Positions 1 to 9,256 of a stretch of DNA of 64,000 nt are shown in pieces (positions within the stretch are counted from its first letter, which is position 1; every line of letters begins with the position of its first letter). The notes beneath the pieces were generated by a model. The model ran no database searches and was not told the DNA's origin. It was given only the letters and a program-made list of their open reading frames with translations. Position numbers and translations under genes: made by a program. The DNA is from Oceanobacillus sp. FSL K6-2867. Lineage in GTDB: Bacteria; Bacillota; Bacilli; Bacillales; Amphibacillaceae. The DNA is taken from contig NZ_CP150144.1 of assembly GCF_037963145.1 (NCBI RefSeq), positions 3,720,001 to 3,784,000 on the forward strand, in the 5' to 3' direction.

Positions 1-1
1 A

Positions 2-1138
2 AGTGAAATTGCAGATGTTATCATAGAGTTAGAGACATTAACAAATGAAATAGCGCGGGTTGATACAGCTTTACAAGAAAATAAGAAATTGTTGAGTGAA
101 ACAGAAAATAAGGTTGACGATACATTAGAAGAAATCTCGATTCTAGAAGAAGAGATGAAAGAATTGGAGAAGAAGATTGAAGAAAGATATGAAATCTTGA
201 AGAATCGAATCGTTTCTACACAGCAATCAGGCGGTAAAATCAGTTACTTAGAAGTAATCTTCGGTTCACAAAGCTTTGGTGACTTTATTTCAAGAGTGAC
301 AGCAGTGAACACAATTGCGAATTCGGATGCAGCATTAATTGAGCAGCAAGAGGCAGATATCCAATTAGTAGCAGAAAAACAAGCAGCTGTATTCGATAAA
401 CTAGATCAATTAAATGAGCTAAAAGCAGAACAAGAAGAAACACAATCCATGATTGCTCAGCAATTAGAGCAAAATAAAGAACAAAAATCATCATTGGAAC
501 AAAAGCAACACCAATTAGCCGCGATGGCAGATGAATTACAGATAGAAGATAGTACACTTGCTTCATTGGAAGGTGAAGTGAAACAGCAAATTGCAAAAGA
601 AAAAGAACAGCGTGAAATTGAATTAGCACAAGCTGAACAAGAAAAAGAAGCAGCAAAAGCGAAGGAGAAAGAATCCGAAAAACCTGCTAAAACGCAAGTT
701 GCCTCTGCTCAAGATAAGCCTGCAGATGAGGGTAAAATAGTGCAGCTGGCTAAGGAAGAGAAGAAAGAAGAAAAGAAAGTTGAAGAGAAGAAAGAGCCGG
801 AAAAGGAACCGAAAAAAGAATCTAAAAAGAAGGAATCCGCTTCTAATGGCAAAACTTTTACGGTGACATCGACTGCATATACGGTTAAGAGTGCTGGAGG
901 TTCCGGTGTTACATCAACTGGAATTAATCTTAGTAAAAATCCAAATGCAAAAGTAATTGCCGTTGATCCAAGTGTTATTCCATTGGGCAGTATTGTTGAT
1001 GTAGAAGGCTATGGTCACGCTATTGCCGGTGATATCGGCAGTGCAATAAAAGGGAAAAAAATCGATGTGTTTGTACCAACTCAAGCTGATGCTTATAAAT
1101 GGGGAGTTCGTACAGTAAAAGTTACCATTGTAAAATAA
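2..1138 (+). CDS. 3D-domain cell-wall protein with N-terminal coiled coil (5' end cut by window)
   Basis: The reading frame is open to the left edge, so the true start lies outside the window. The visible part starts with a long heptad-type coiled coil resembling the PcsB/CwlO N-terminal domain, including the characteristic VIFGSQSFGDFISRV stretch. A Lys/Glu-rich linker follows (about window codons 220-280). The C-terminal end is a 3D domain with its three conserved aspartates in IAVDPSVIPLG, AGDIG and KIDVFV. Such proteins (YocH-like) are secreted and thought to cut or bind peptidoglycan; the 3D fold is related to lytic transglycosylase MltA. The signal peptide cannot be seen. A strong terminator follows directly. 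The domain assignment is secure; the enzymatic role is by family analogy. Confidence 0.85.
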   Translation, partial: SEIADVIIELETLTNEIARVDTALQENKKLLSETENKVDDTLEEISILEEEMKELEKKIEERYEILKNRIVSTQQSGGKISYLEVIFGSQSFGDFISRVTAVNTIANSDAALIEQQEADIQLVAEKQAAVFDKLDQLNELKAEQEETQSMIAQQLEQNKEQKSSLEQKQHQLAAMADELQIEDSTLASLEGEVKQQIAKEKEQREIELAQAEQEKEAAKAKEKESEKPAKTQVASAQDKPADEGKIVQLAKEEKKEEKKVEEKKEPEKEPKKESKKKESASNGKTFTVTSTAYTVKSAGGSGVTSTGINLSKNPNAKVIAVDPSVIPLGSIVDVEGYGHAIAGDIGSAIKGKKIDVFVPTQADAYKWGVRTVKVTIVK

Positions 1139-1153
1139 ACGATTTTACTAAAG

Positions 1154-1188
1154 GAAAGTATCCGTTAAATCGGATGCTTTCTTTTTTT
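1154..1188 (+). terminator. Intrinsic terminator after the 3D-domain gene
   Basis: An 11-bp stem with one G-U pair (gaaagtatccg / cggatgctttc) and a 6-nt loop is followed by a run of seven T. It ends the 3D-domain transcription unit. Confidence 0.85.
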
Positions 1189-1395
1189 GCAAATAAGAAT
1201 AAGTTTATTTTTGCATACATTACTGCAAAAGGTCAGCTATCTAAAGTTTATGCTAAAGACTTCTAAGAAAGCCCAGAGGATAACTGTATTGTAAATGAAT
1301 GCTTGAAAAGGAGTTAAGCACAGCTAATAATGAAACTTAGCACCCTGCTTTTACGTAGATAGAATTAGGACATACCATTCTAGGGGGCGATTTAT

Positions 1396-2334
1396 ATGTA
1401 TGAAGAGATAAATGAGCAGCTCATCCAAGTAAGAAGTGCAATGAGCAAAAAACGAAAGTGGGAGAAGCAGCTTGCAGATTATGAGACAGAATTAGTAGTG
1501 GTTGAAAATGAGATTAGCAGGTTAGAAGAGCAGCTTATTGCAGAGAAAAAAGACGTTCAGAAGCTGGAACGGATTGGAATAACAAATTTAATACAAACAC
1601 TTTTTGGATCGAAGCATGAAAAGCTAAGACAAGAAAAGCAGGAAGCTATTGCGGTACAGCTGCAGCTTGAAGAAGCAGAAAAAACCAAAGATGAGATTAG
1701 CTATTCCATAAATGAATTGCATCATAAATTGCAAGGAGTCGTGGCTGCAGATAAGGACTATGAGTTTCTTTTGTCTGCGAAGGAACAAATTATTAAGGAA
1801 AAAGATGCTGCATTCGGAAATCGTTTATTTGAATTAAATGATCATGAAGGCGATATAGGAGCATACATCACAGAGTTAAATGAAGCGATTGAAGCAGGCT
1901 ATGATGTAGAACATGCACTGAATAATGCAATGGGTTCCCTTGAAAGTGCAGAAGGTTGGGGGACATTTGATATGTTTGGTGGTGGGATGACTTCGAGTAT
2001 GGTTAAGCATGACCATATTGATAAAGCGACAGATCATATCCATCATGCACAAACGAGGATGCGTAGCTTTCAAAAAGAATTATTAGATGTCGATGAAGTA
2101 ACAGACTTGCAAATCGATATTTCAGGAATGCTGAAATTTGCTGACTTTTTCTTTGATGGTTTAATTGTTGATTGGATGGTTCAGGGGAGAATTCAGGACT
2201 CTTTACAACAAGCAAGGGACCAGCATGCTGGCGTTGTATCGATTATACGGAAATTAGAAACGTCCTTGACAGAAAAAGAAATAGAGCTGTCTGCCATCCA
2301 AACAGATAAAATAGCGCTAATAGAGCAACTATAA
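1396..2334 (+). CDS. Coiled-coil protein of unknown function
   Basis: A 312-residue cytoplasmic-looking protein with no signal peptide or membrane segment. Residues 1-110 and 275-312 are predicted coiled coil (Glu/Lys/Leu heptads). The middle part carries a Gly-rich stretch (FDMFGGGMTSSMVKHDHID) and a His-rich DHIHHAQTRM motif. The start is supported by a gggggcg Shine-Dalgarno 7 nt upstream. It sits alone between two hairpins. I do not recognise a characterised homologue; the His-rich centre could bind a metal, but nothing else supports that. Confidence 0.75.
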   Translation: MYEEINEQLIQVRSAMSKKRKWEKQLADYETELVVVENEISRLEEQLIAEKKDVQKLERIGITNLIQTLFGSKHEKLRQEKQEAIAVQLQLEEAEKTKDEISYSINELHHKLQGVVAADKDYEFLLSAKEQIIKEKDAAFGNRLFELNDHEGDIGAYITELNEAIEAGYDVEHALNNAMGSLESAEGWGTFDMFGGGMTSSMVKHDHIDKATDHIHHAQTRMRSFQKELLDVDEVTDLQIDISGMLKFADFFFDGLIVDWMVQGRIQDSLQQARDQHAGVVSIIRKLETSLTEKEIELSAIQTDKIALIEQL

Positions 2335-2337
2335 ATG

Positions 2338-2378
2338 GATACCTTCCTTAACTGCCAGATGTAGAAAAGGAAGGTGTC
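2338..2378 (+). terminator. Weak hairpin after the coiled-coil gene
   Basis: Inverted repeat gataccttcctt / aaggaaggtgtc separated by 17 nt. There is no clean T run after it, so its role as a terminator is uncertain. It lies between two convergent genes. Confidence 0.4.
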
Positions 2379-2407
2379 AGGTATTTAATAATAATATAGC
2401 TTTTATT

Positions 2408-2872
2408 CTATTTTTCCAATGAAAATTCTGCTGCAATATCAACACCGTCTAGAATAAGTAATGTCGCATCATATGCAAATTCTTGTACTTTTTCAGGCTC
2501 CACATCGTCTTTTATTTTATATTCTAAGTGAACAGACATTTCTGTATTTGGTTCGAAATACTCGGAATATCCGCTGCCTAAAGATAACATCTTATTATAA
2601 TTTGTATGCTTCTCCATCACCATCACTTCAGATAATTTCTGATTTGGTTGTATGACGAATTCAATTCCGAACGGATGCTGTCCAGGATAATCAAAATCAC
2701 TTTCAATTGGTATTTCGCCATTATTTTTGATTTTGAAATCGTAACGTAATATACCTTCCGATTGAATAACCGTTATTTCTGTATCTGTAATTTCAAGCTT
2801 GTTTTGATTTTCAAAGCCCGTTAGGAGATTAAATACGAGAAATAGTATAAACAAAAACCCTATTTTTTTCAT
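2408..2872 (-). CDS. Small secreted protein, function unknown
   Basis: 154 residues with a Lys-Lys start and a hydrophobic segment (residues 4-19), a typical Sec signal peptide or membrane anchor. The mature part reads like an all-beta extracellular domain (LRYDFKIKNNGEIPIESDF), resembling BsuPI or immunoglobulin-like folds. A good aaaggaggg ribosome site supports the start. No Cys at a lipobox position, so not an obvious lipoprotein. No neighbour gives a functional hint. Confidence 0.7.
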   Translation of the reverse strand: MKKIGFLFILFLVFNLLTGFENQNKLEITDTEITVIQSEGILRYDFKIKNNGEIPIESDFDYPGQHPFGIEFVIQPNQKLSEVMVMEKHTNYNKMLSLGSGYSEYFEPNTEMSVHLEYKIKDDVEPEKVQEFAYDATLLILDGVDIAAEFSLEK

Positions 2873-3090
2873 GCGTTCCCTCCTTTATTTGTGTCATAAT
2901 GTAGTGTGGAAATAATTAGTAGTTCCTATGCATAGATTAAAGAATTTATCGTAGTGAATCAATAAGAAAATCAGCGGCTGGTTTGAAAATTGTAAATGAT
3001 GTTGATGAGAGCTCTTTAATTCAAAGCGTGATTATGTTGTTAATTTAAAAGAAGAGTGCTATAATTTAAAAATAACTGAATAGTTTTGAA

Positions 3091-3261
3091 GATGTAGGTG
3101 CAATGAAATTTAATTTTATTGCTTAAAAGGGAAGTTCGGTGAAAACCCGACGCTGTCCCGCAACTGTAATAGGGAGCAATTCGATGGATACCACTGTTTA
3201 TTGTTGTAAAATGGGAAGGTTCGAATTGCGATGATCTAAAGCCAGGAGACCTGCCTATATC
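3091..3261 (+). promoter_or_regulatory. Cobalamin riboswitch
   Basis: The B12 box agccaggagacctgcc lies at 3239-3254 and the other conserved blocks are present (gggaagttcggtgaaa and ccgcaactgtaa). The ends form P1: gatgtagg (3091-3098) pairs with cctatatc (3254-3261) over 8 bp with one G-U pair. It lies upstream of two hairpins and the acyl-CoA dehydrogenase operon. No cobalamin transport or synthesis gene is adjacent, which is unusual for this element. Confidence 0.93.
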
Positions 3262-3305
3262 TAGCGGCATTTATTCCTACGAGGATAGGAGGTGTTACGT
3301 GTATT

Positions 3306-3359
3306 ATGAAGCCTTGTAATTTTAAAACAAGTTTGCTTGTTTTTTATCATGCGCACTAA
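3306..3359 (+). CDS. Possible leader peptide of the cobalamin riboswitch
   Basis: Just after the riboswitch there is a strong Shine-Dalgarno, aggaggtg at 3287-3294. It can serve a 17-codon ORF from ATG 3306 (MKPCNFKTSLLVFYHAH, spacing about 13 nt) or a 6-codon ORF from GTG 3299 (MYYEAL, ending 3319, better spacing). The 17-codon ORF runs through the first hairpin and stops inside the left arm of the second. Translation could therefore affect termination. Existence of the peptide is inference from the ribosome site and position. Confidence 0.3.
   Translation: MKPCNFKTSLLVFYHAH
3324..3344 (+). terminator. First hairpin after the riboswitch
   Basis: aaaacaag / cttgtttt stem with a 4-nt loop; the T residues are largely inside the stem, so it is a weak terminator. 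Probably part of the riboswitch expression platform. Confidence 0.5.
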
Positions 3360-3394
3360 CAACTTCCATATGGAATGTTAGTGTGCATTTTTTA
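3349..3394 (+). terminator. Strong terminator between riboswitch and valine operon
   Basis: A long stem (atgcgcactaaca / tgttagtgtgcat) with an inner palindrome ttccatatggaa and a T run at 3388-3393. It lies 90 nt before the acyl-CoA dehydrogenase start, so the operon is either controlled by it or transcribed from a promoter between 3395 and 3470. Confidence 0.85.
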
Positions 3395-3483
3395 TGTGAT
3401 TTTGCAAGGGATTGAAGTGGGTTGACTGAAAAACAAGTACATTTAAAAGTAAGACTATGTTCTTTTAATAAGGAGGCGGGCAT

Positions 3484-5166
3484 GTGAAGAAGGTTGAGAC
3501 AACTAAAAAGCATACGCTATTTCCGAGCGAGCAATCAGTCACGTCTGTCGACCTCGATGAGGAAGAAAATCTAATTGCTAAAACCATTGATAAATTTATT
3601 CAAAAACAAGTAACACCAAATATGACAAAGCTTGAATCGTATGATTATGAACTTGCTAAAAAACTATTTCGCAACGCAGGAGATCTTGGATTATTAGGTG
3701 CAGAAGTTCCCCAAATATATGGGGGTATGAATCTGGGCAAAAAAGCTGCAGGTTTAATTGCTGAACGAATAGGTTATGGTGCATCATTTAGTGTGTCCTT
3801 CAATATTCATACAGGTGTAGGAACACTTCCATATGTATATTTTGGTACACAGGCGCAGAAAAAACAATATCTGCCGAAGCTTGTATCTGGCGAATGGGTT
3901 GGTGCGTATGCATTAACAGAATCAAATGCTGGATCAGATGCACTGGCTTCAGAAACAACTGCAGTTTTAACTGAAAACAGTGATGAATGGGTATTAAATG
4001 GTGAAAAGCAATGGATAACAAATGCCCATATTGCCAGCGTTTTCGTGGTGTTCGCAAAAACGAAAAATGGTATTACAGCATTTATTGTAGAACGATCAAT
4101 GTCCGGTGTTTCAATCGGGGTAGAAGAAAAGAAGATGGGCATTAAAGGCTCATCAACTGCAACCTTGATTATGGATAATGTTATGCTGTCAGCTGATCAA
4201 GTGCTTGGTCAAGTTGGGAAAGGACATCTCATTGCACTTAATATATTAAATCTTGCTCGTCTAAAGCTTGCCTTTGCTAATGTAGGCACTGCAAAACAAG
4301 CGCTGTCGTTTGCAGTAAATTATGGAAAGGAACGAAAGCAATTTAATCAGGAGCTTGTCTATTTTACAATGATTCAAGAGAAGCTGGCAAATATGACTTT
4401 AGCAACTTTTGCAGCTGAATGTACAGCGTATGTAACAGCGAATAGGTTAGATAATCTGCAAACCAACTTATCAAATCAAGAAGACATTGTTGCTCGTCTT
4501 TCTAATTATGCAGTTGATTGTTCGATTAATAAAGTCTATGCATCGGAAGCTTTGCACTATGTTGTAGACGAAGCCTTACAAATTCACGGTGGTTACGGAT
4601 ATATGCAAGAATATGAAGTAGAGCGTTTATACCGGGATGCAAGAATTAATCGATTATTTGAAGGAACAAGTGAGATTAATCGCCTTACAATTGTAAGATC
4701 TTTCTTGAAATTGTATCGTAATGATAAATCGATAATTGAACTGGAAGAAACACAAAACCATTCTCAAAACTTATTTATCCGCTATTCCAGCAAGCTATTA
4801 AACATGATTTTGAAAGCGGTTACCAAAGAAGGTGATATCATTAAAGATGATCAAGAAATTCAACGAATGCTTGCGGATATCATCAAAAAAATTTACGTAA
4901 TGGAATCTGTACAGTTAACTGCTCGAACAACAAAATCAAATCAAGATTTAAAAGAAACGATGGCAGAAGTAATTTGTGAAGAGGGGTATTTCGAGGTTGA
5001 AAGGAATACCATTGCGATTATATCCTCGGTTGTTTCAGATGATGCTAAAAAGCGAGAGTTCTTAGATGAAATAAACAATTTTGCATTGCCGATGTATTCC
5101 AACTTGATTGACAAGAAGCGTAAGATAGCAATGGAAGTAATTTCAAATAATGGATATAAGAAATGA
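3484..5166 (+). CDS. Acyl-CoA dehydrogenase family protein
   Basis: 560 residues. The N-terminal two thirds is the full acyl-CoA dehydrogenase fold: N-terminal helical domain, middle beta domain with the FAD-binding YALTESNAGSDA and WITNAHIASVFVVF stretches, and a helical domain with LQIHGGYGYMQEYEVERLYRDARI. The catalytic base is probably Glu393 in RLFEGTSEINRL. About 150 extra C-terminal residues make it longer than the usual 380 and similar to the YusJ/FadE-like long forms. Start is GTG 3484 after taaggaggcggg; an ATG two bases earlier is closed at once by TGA. It heads an operon with HIBADH and MMSDH, so oxidation of isobutyryl-CoA is a likely but unproven role. Confidence 0.9.
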   Translation: MKKVETTKKHTLFPSEQSVTSVDLDEEENLIAKTIDKFIQKQVTPNMTKLESYDYELAKKLFRNAGDLGLLGAEVPQIYGGMNLGKKAAGLIAERIGYGASFSVSFNIHTGVGTLPYVYFGTQAQKKQYLPKLVSGEWVGAYALTESNAGSDALASETTAVLTENSDEWVLNGEKQWITNAHIASVFVVFAKTKNGITAFIVERSMSGVSIGVEEKKMGIKGSSTATLIMDNVMLSADQVLGQVGKGHLIALNILNLARLKLAFANVGTAKQALSFAVNYGKERKQFNQELVYFTMIQEKLANMTLATFAAECTAYVTANRLDNLQTNLSNQEDIVARLSNYAVDCSINKVYASEALHYVVDEALQIHGGYGYMQEYEVERLYRDARINRLFEGTSEINRLTIVRSFLKLYRNDKSIIELEETQNHSQNLFIRYSSKLLNMILKAVTKEGDIIKDDQEIQRMLADIIKKIYVMESVQLTARTTKSNQDLKETMAEVICEEGYFEVERNTIAIISSVVSDDAKKREFLDEINNFALPMYSNLIDKKRKIAMEVISNNGYKK

Positions 5167-5174
5167 GGGAGTAT

Positions 5175-6041
5175 ATGAAGAATATCGGTTTTATTGGTTT
5201 AGGGAATATGGGGCTGCCAATGTCAGCTGGGTTGGTTAACTCAGGGTATCATGTTATGGGCTACGATTTAAATGAAGAAGCGTCACTCTCTTTGAAAAAA
5301 GCAGGTGGGGAAATTGCTTCATCTGTGGCACAGGTCGTAGAAAAAAGTGAACTCATCCTGACGAGTCTTCCGTCGGTAAAAGCAGTGGAAGAGGTCTACT
5401 TAGGGAAAGAAGGATTAATTACGAATGCCAAGCCAGGACAGCCGTTAGTAGATACAAGTACAGTTTTTCCTGCGTTAAATGTAAAAATTTCAGAGGTTTG
5501 TAAAGAGCATAACCTTGATTTTTTGGCATCCCCTGTGAGTGGGGGAGTCATAGGCGCTGTAAACCAAACATTAACTGTAATGGTTGGAGGATCACAGCAT
5601 GTCTATGATGAAGTGCTTCCAGTTTTTCAAGTGCTTGGAGAGAATATATTCCATGTTAATGAGCAAATCGATAGTGGAACGACGGTAAAGTTGATTAATA
5701 ATCTATTGATTGGTTTTTACACTGCTGGAGTCAGTGAAGCATTACAACTAGCAAGCAAAAAGAATATTGATTTAGATGAATTGTTTTCCATGTTGAATGT
5801 GAGCTATGGACAGAGTCGGATATACGAACGAAACTATAAGAGTTTTATTGCGGAGAACGATTATAATCCGGGATTTTCTCTTAAACTGCTGAGAAAGGAT
5901 CTCGAATTTGCAATGGAGCTTGCAGACGAAAGTCACCTTGCTTTACCAATCAGTAAATCGTTACTCCATTTATATCGGTCAGTTGAACAAGAAGGTTACG
6001 GCGATCAGGACATGGCAGTGCTCTATGAACAAGTAAAATAA
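5175..6041 (+). CDS. mmsB: 3-hydroxyisobutyrate dehydrogenase
   Basis: NAD-dependent beta-hydroxyacid dehydrogenase oxidising 3-hydroxyisobutyrate to methylmalonate semialdehyde in valine breakdown. Seen: Rossmann motif IGFIGLGNMGLPM at the N terminus, substrate-binding SPVSGGVIGA, and the catalytic lysine in TVKLINNLLIG (about Lys172). I prefer ATG 5175 (MKNIGFIG), 4-5 nt after gaggga, over ATG 5163, which overlaps the upstream stop; either way it is translationally coupled to the acyl-CoA dehydrogenase. Length of 288 is normal. Glyoxylate reductases of the same family are the alternative, but the next gene favours this call. Confidence 0.88.
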   Translation: MKNIGFIGLGNMGLPMSAGLVNSGYHVMGYDLNEEASLSLKKAGGEIASSVAQVVEKSELILTSLPSVKAVEEVYLGKEGLITNAKPGQPLVDTSTVFPALNVKISEVCKEHNLDFLASPVSGGVIGAVNQTLTVMVGGSQHVYDEVLPVFQVLGENIFHVNEQIDSGTTVKLINNLLIGFYTAGVSEALQLASKKNIDLDELFSMLNVSYGQSRIYERNYKSFIAENDYNPGFSLKLLRKDLEFAMELADESHLALPISKSLLHLYRSVEQEGYGDQDMAVLYEQVK

Positions 6042-6067
6042 CAATCCAATAAAAAGGAGGCAAAACA

Positions 6068-7528
6068 ATGATTTCTTCAGATGTAAAGGTTATGAAAAAT
6101 TTTATAGATGACAGCTGGGTGGAAGCTGGAAGTGGAGAAACGATGACAGTGCCAAATCCAGCTACAGGAGAGACAATCGCACAGGTTACGATTTCAGGTA
6201 AAGCAGAAGTTGACGAGGCAGTAGCTGCAGCAAAATTGGCTTATGACGATTGGGAAGCTGTGCCTGTTCCTAACCGAACGCGATTATTATTTAACTATCT
6301 TCATTTACTAAAAGAGCAAAAAGAAGCGTTAGCAAAAATTATTACAATGGAAAATGGAAAGTCCTATAAGGATGCACAAGGGGAGGTGCAGCGTGGAATT
6401 GAAGTTGTTGAACTAGCAACATCAACGCCAAATCTGATGATGGGTGACGCATTGTCAGGCATCGCACAGGGAATTGATGGTTCTATTTGGCGATATCCAA
6501 TCGGTGTCGTTGCAGGGATTACACCATTTAATTTTCCAATGATGGTTCCGCTCTGGATGTTCCCATTAGCCATCGCTTGTGGTAATACATTTGTGTTAAA
6601 AACATCGGAGCGAACACCAATACTTGCAGAACGATTGGTTGACCTGTTTTATGAATCAGGATTTCCGAAAGGTGTATTAAATTTAGTAAATGGAGGCAAA
6701 GAGGTAGTAAATCGGTTCCTGGAGCATCCAGATATTGAAGCAATCTCCTTTGTCGGTTCAGAGCCAGTTGCAAAACATGTCTACCAAACTGGTACAGCTA
6801 ATGGAAAGCGTGTACAGGCGCTTGCTGGTGCTAAAAACCATGCAATCGTTATGCCGGATTGTAATTTAGAAAAAACAATTCAAGGTGTAATTGGTGCTGC
6901 ATTTGGCAGCAGTGGAGAACGCTGTATGGCATGTTCCGTTGTTGCAGTTGTAGATGATATTGCAGATGAATTCTTAGAGAAGCTTGTGGCAGAAACAAAA
7001 AGGCTTAAAGTAGGAGATGGCATGAATGAGGACACCTTTGTTGGTCCACTTATTCGTGAAGCACATAAAGAAAGAGTCATTGGCTATATTGATTCTGGTG
7101 TTGCAGATGGCGCCGATTTATTAGTTGATGGCAGACATATTAAAGAGGAAACAGCAGAAGGTTATTACGTTGGTGCTACGATTTTTGACCATGTTACAAC
7201 CGATATGAAAATTTGGCAAGACGAAATTTTTGCACCTGTGCTGAGTGTGCTACGTGTAAAAGACTTAGAAGAAGGGATTAAGGTAACAAATCAATCGAAA
7301 TTTGCTAATGGGGCTGTCATTTATACGGATAGCGGAAAGAGTGCACAGCAATTTCGTGAAAAAATTGATGCTGGAATGGTTGGCATCAATGTCAATGTTC
7401 CTGCACCAATGGCATTTTTCGCATTTGCTGGAAATAAAGCTTCCTTCTACGGAGACTTAGGTACGAATGGAAAAGATGGCGTTCAATTTTACACGCGGAA
7501 AAAAGTAGTAACAGAGCGATGGTTTTAG
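6068..7528 (+). CDS. mmsA: CoA-acylating methylmalonate-semialdehyde dehydrogenase
   Basis: 486-residue aldehyde dehydrogenase that converts methylmalonate (or malonate) semialdehyde plus CoA and NAD to propionyl-CoA (or acetyl-CoA). Diagnostic features of this subfamily are [15 protein letters not shown] and the nucleophile Cys286 in [14 protein letters not shown]. The ribosome site aaaaggagg is strong. It is the last gene of the operon, ended by the hairpin at 7632. The same family includes IolA of inositol breakdown, but no iol genes are nearby, and HIBADH next door supports valine catabolism. Confidence 0.92.
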   Translation: MISSDVKVMKNFIDDSWVEAGSGETMTVPNPATGETIAQVTISGKAEVDEAVAAAKLAYDDWEAVPVPNRTRLLFNYLHLLKEQKEALAKIITMENGKSYKDAQGEVQRGIEVVELATSTPNLMMGDALSGIAQGIDGSIWRYPIGVVAGITPFNFPMMVPLWMFPLAIACGNTFVLKTSERTPILAERLVDLFYESGFPKGVLNLVNGGKEVVNRFLEHPDIEAISFVGSEPVAKHVYQTGTANGKRVQALAGAKNHAIVMPDCNLEKTIQGVIGAAFGSSGERCMACSVVAVVDDIADEFLEKLVAETKRLKVGDGMNEDTFVGPLIREAHKERVIGYIDSGVADGADLLVDGRHIKEETAEGYYVGATIFDHVTTDMKIWQDEIFAPVLSVLRVKDLEEGIKVTNQSKFANGAVIYTDSGKSAQQFREKIDAGMVGINVNVPAPMAFFAFAGNKASFYGDLGTNGKDGVQFYTRKKVVTERWF

Positions 7529-7631
7529 TGAAAAGTGATGATTCTGTTAGTTGAAGGAGGACTTCCTGCACCTTCAGCATTAAAAATACACCTGAGGAAA
7601 TTCAGGCAATTTGAAAACCACAAGAAAGCAG

Positions 7632-7669
7632 AAAACCCGATTCCCCCTAGCTAAGGGATTCGGGTTTTT
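7632..7669. terminator. Bidirectional terminator between mmsA and the hydrolase
   Basis: aaaacccgattccc / gggattcgggtttt stem with a T run on each strand. It serves both convergent transcription units. Confidence 0.85.
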
Positions 7670-7683
7670 AATGAGTGCTATAA

Positions 7684-8730
7684 TCAGTATGAGCTTTGGA
7701 AAAAAGAATCAACCATTGATGAAGACACTTCGGATAGTTGTTTGTAAATGTATTTTGGGTTATGGTCTTTGTCAATTACTACCGACCGAACACCTTCATA
7801 AAAATCTTCTGATCTTAGGAAATTGGCAGCAACGATTAAATCCGTGTCTAAGCATTCCCTTAGTGATTTCGTTTCTCCTTCGATTAGTTGCCTCAAGGTA
7901 ACCTTTAATGATACGACTGATTTAGATAATAATGTTTCTCTTGTCTGTATGGAAAAATCATCATTATCCGCTTCTAATGAATTAATAATTTCTTCTATAG
8001 TAGGATAAGCGAAATGTTTATCAATATCTCTCTGTAAAGTAGCAAGTTTTCCTTCTTCTGGATCTGATTTAAATTTTTGGACAACGTCATCAAGTGCAGC
8101 GGGTTGGTTCTGTTCCTTATGCCAATCAATTGTATTAATTTGCTCAAGCAATGGGGTTAAATGCTCACTTGGAATAAAAGCATCAGCTCCATTAGCATAA
8201 AGAACATCGGAAGCTTTCAGCACATTTGCAGTCAGGGCTAAGTAACGCCCAAGATGACCTGGAGCCTTATTTAAAAAGTAAGCTGCGCCAACATCCGGAA
8301 AGAAGCCAATATTCATTTCCGGCATGGACCACTTTGTCCGTTCTGTAGCAATTCGGTGGCTGGCCCCTTGAGAAAGTCCGATTCCACCGCCCATTACAAT
8401 TCCATCAAGGCAGGCAAGAATTGGTTTTGAAAAGTCGGCAACGAGCTGATCTGTTTCATACTCATCTTGAAAGAATTGCATCGACCCCTCAAATGCTGTT
8501 TCATTCTCCTTGGATTGATAGAGCTTCTTAATATCTCCACCAGCACAAAAACCTTTTTCGCCTGCACCTTGAAGAATAATAAGCTGTACAGCTGGGTCTC
8601 TTTCCCACTGGAAAAGCATGTTCTTAATCGAGGTAATCATTTCATGGTTTAATGAATTAATAGCCTTTGGACGATTTAATGTAATCGTTGCAACACCATT
8701 TTTAGCGGTTGAAAATAAAACTTCATTCAT
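7684..8730 (-). CDS. 3-hydroxyisobutyryl-CoA hydrolase (enoyl-CoA hydratase family)
   Basis: Crotonase-fold protein of 348 residues, the long form typical of HIBCH rather than the 260-residue hydratases. Oxyanion-hole regions GFCAGGDIKKLY and GIVMGGGIGLS, plus the HIBCH signature MPEMNIGFFPDVGAAYFL, are visible. It releases free 3-hydroxyisobutyrate, the substrate of the HIBADH encoded convergently next door. Start ATG 8730 is preferred because aagggggagaaac lies just upstream; an in-frame ATG at 8751 precedes that ribosome site. Close homologues are often named plain enoyl-CoA hydratase. Confidence 0.87.
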   Translation of the reverse strand: MNEVLFSTAKNGVATITLNRPKAINSLNHEMITSIKNMLFQWERDPAVQLIILQGAGEKGFCAGGDIKKLYQSKENETAFEGSMQFFQDEYETDQLVADFSKPILACLDGIVMGGGIGLSQGASHRIATERTKWSMPEMNIGFFPDVGAAYFLNKAPGHLGRYLALTANVLKASDVLYANGADAFIPSEHLTPLLEQINTIDWHKEQNQPAALDDVVQKFKSDPEEGKLATLQRDIDKHFAYPTIEEIINSLEADNDDFSIQTRETLLSKSVVSLKVTLRQLIEGETKSLRECLDTDLIVAANFLRSEDFYEGVRSVVIDKDHNPKYIYKQLSEVSSSMVDSFFQSSY

Positions 8731-9127
8731 TCGTTTCTCCCCCTTATCCATGCTGATTTTGAGAGCGTTGTCCTTTGTGCATTCGCTTAGTGCTTAACTG
8801 CTGTTTATAAAAAGGAAAATCTTATCATCCTTTATCTTCTTAAGATAAGCAAATGTATGTTGCTATCATATCAATTATTATCCTGTTTTTACTATCAATA
8901 TGATTTGTACGTTATGAAATTGAAAGAATACACACTTCTGCACATCTGGTTTTAGTTAGCTAGAACTTTTTATAAAACAGTATGAAACGGAGCTTTTTAG
9001 AAATAATAAAATTCAGGACCATCCTGTTAGATGCAAATATATCAATGATCGTGTTATCGCTCGCCCATTATCAATACAATAGTTAAATACCCATACAGCT
9101 TCTTTATCATTTAAGAATAGTTATCTA

Positions 9128-9156
9128 TTGTAATCAACGTTTTTTCTAGTTATACT
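9128..9156 (+). promoter_or_regulatory. SigA-type promoter of the BCCT carrier gene
   Basis: TTGTAA at 9128, exactly 17 nt, TATACT at 9151, about 100 nt before the carrier start. The rest of the 526-nt gap from 8731 to 9256 shows no ORF with a ribosome site and no other structure I could recognise. Confidence 0.6.
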
Positions 9157-9256
9157 TTAACTTTATCCAGAAAAGTATCAGCTCTCGATTTAAACAAAAT
9201 CGAACAAATTGTAGCGAAACTTAAATGATGTAAAGCATATTAAAAGGAGTTTTAGA

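Noticed and set aside
3040..3270. Minus-strand ORF through the riboswitch
   Set aside because: Antisense to a highly conserved RNA structure and without a ribosome site.
3484..8730. Fatty acid beta-oxidation operon
   Set aside because: The dehydrogenase alone would allow it, but HIBADH, MMSDH and HIBCH-type hydrolase together fit valine breakdown better.
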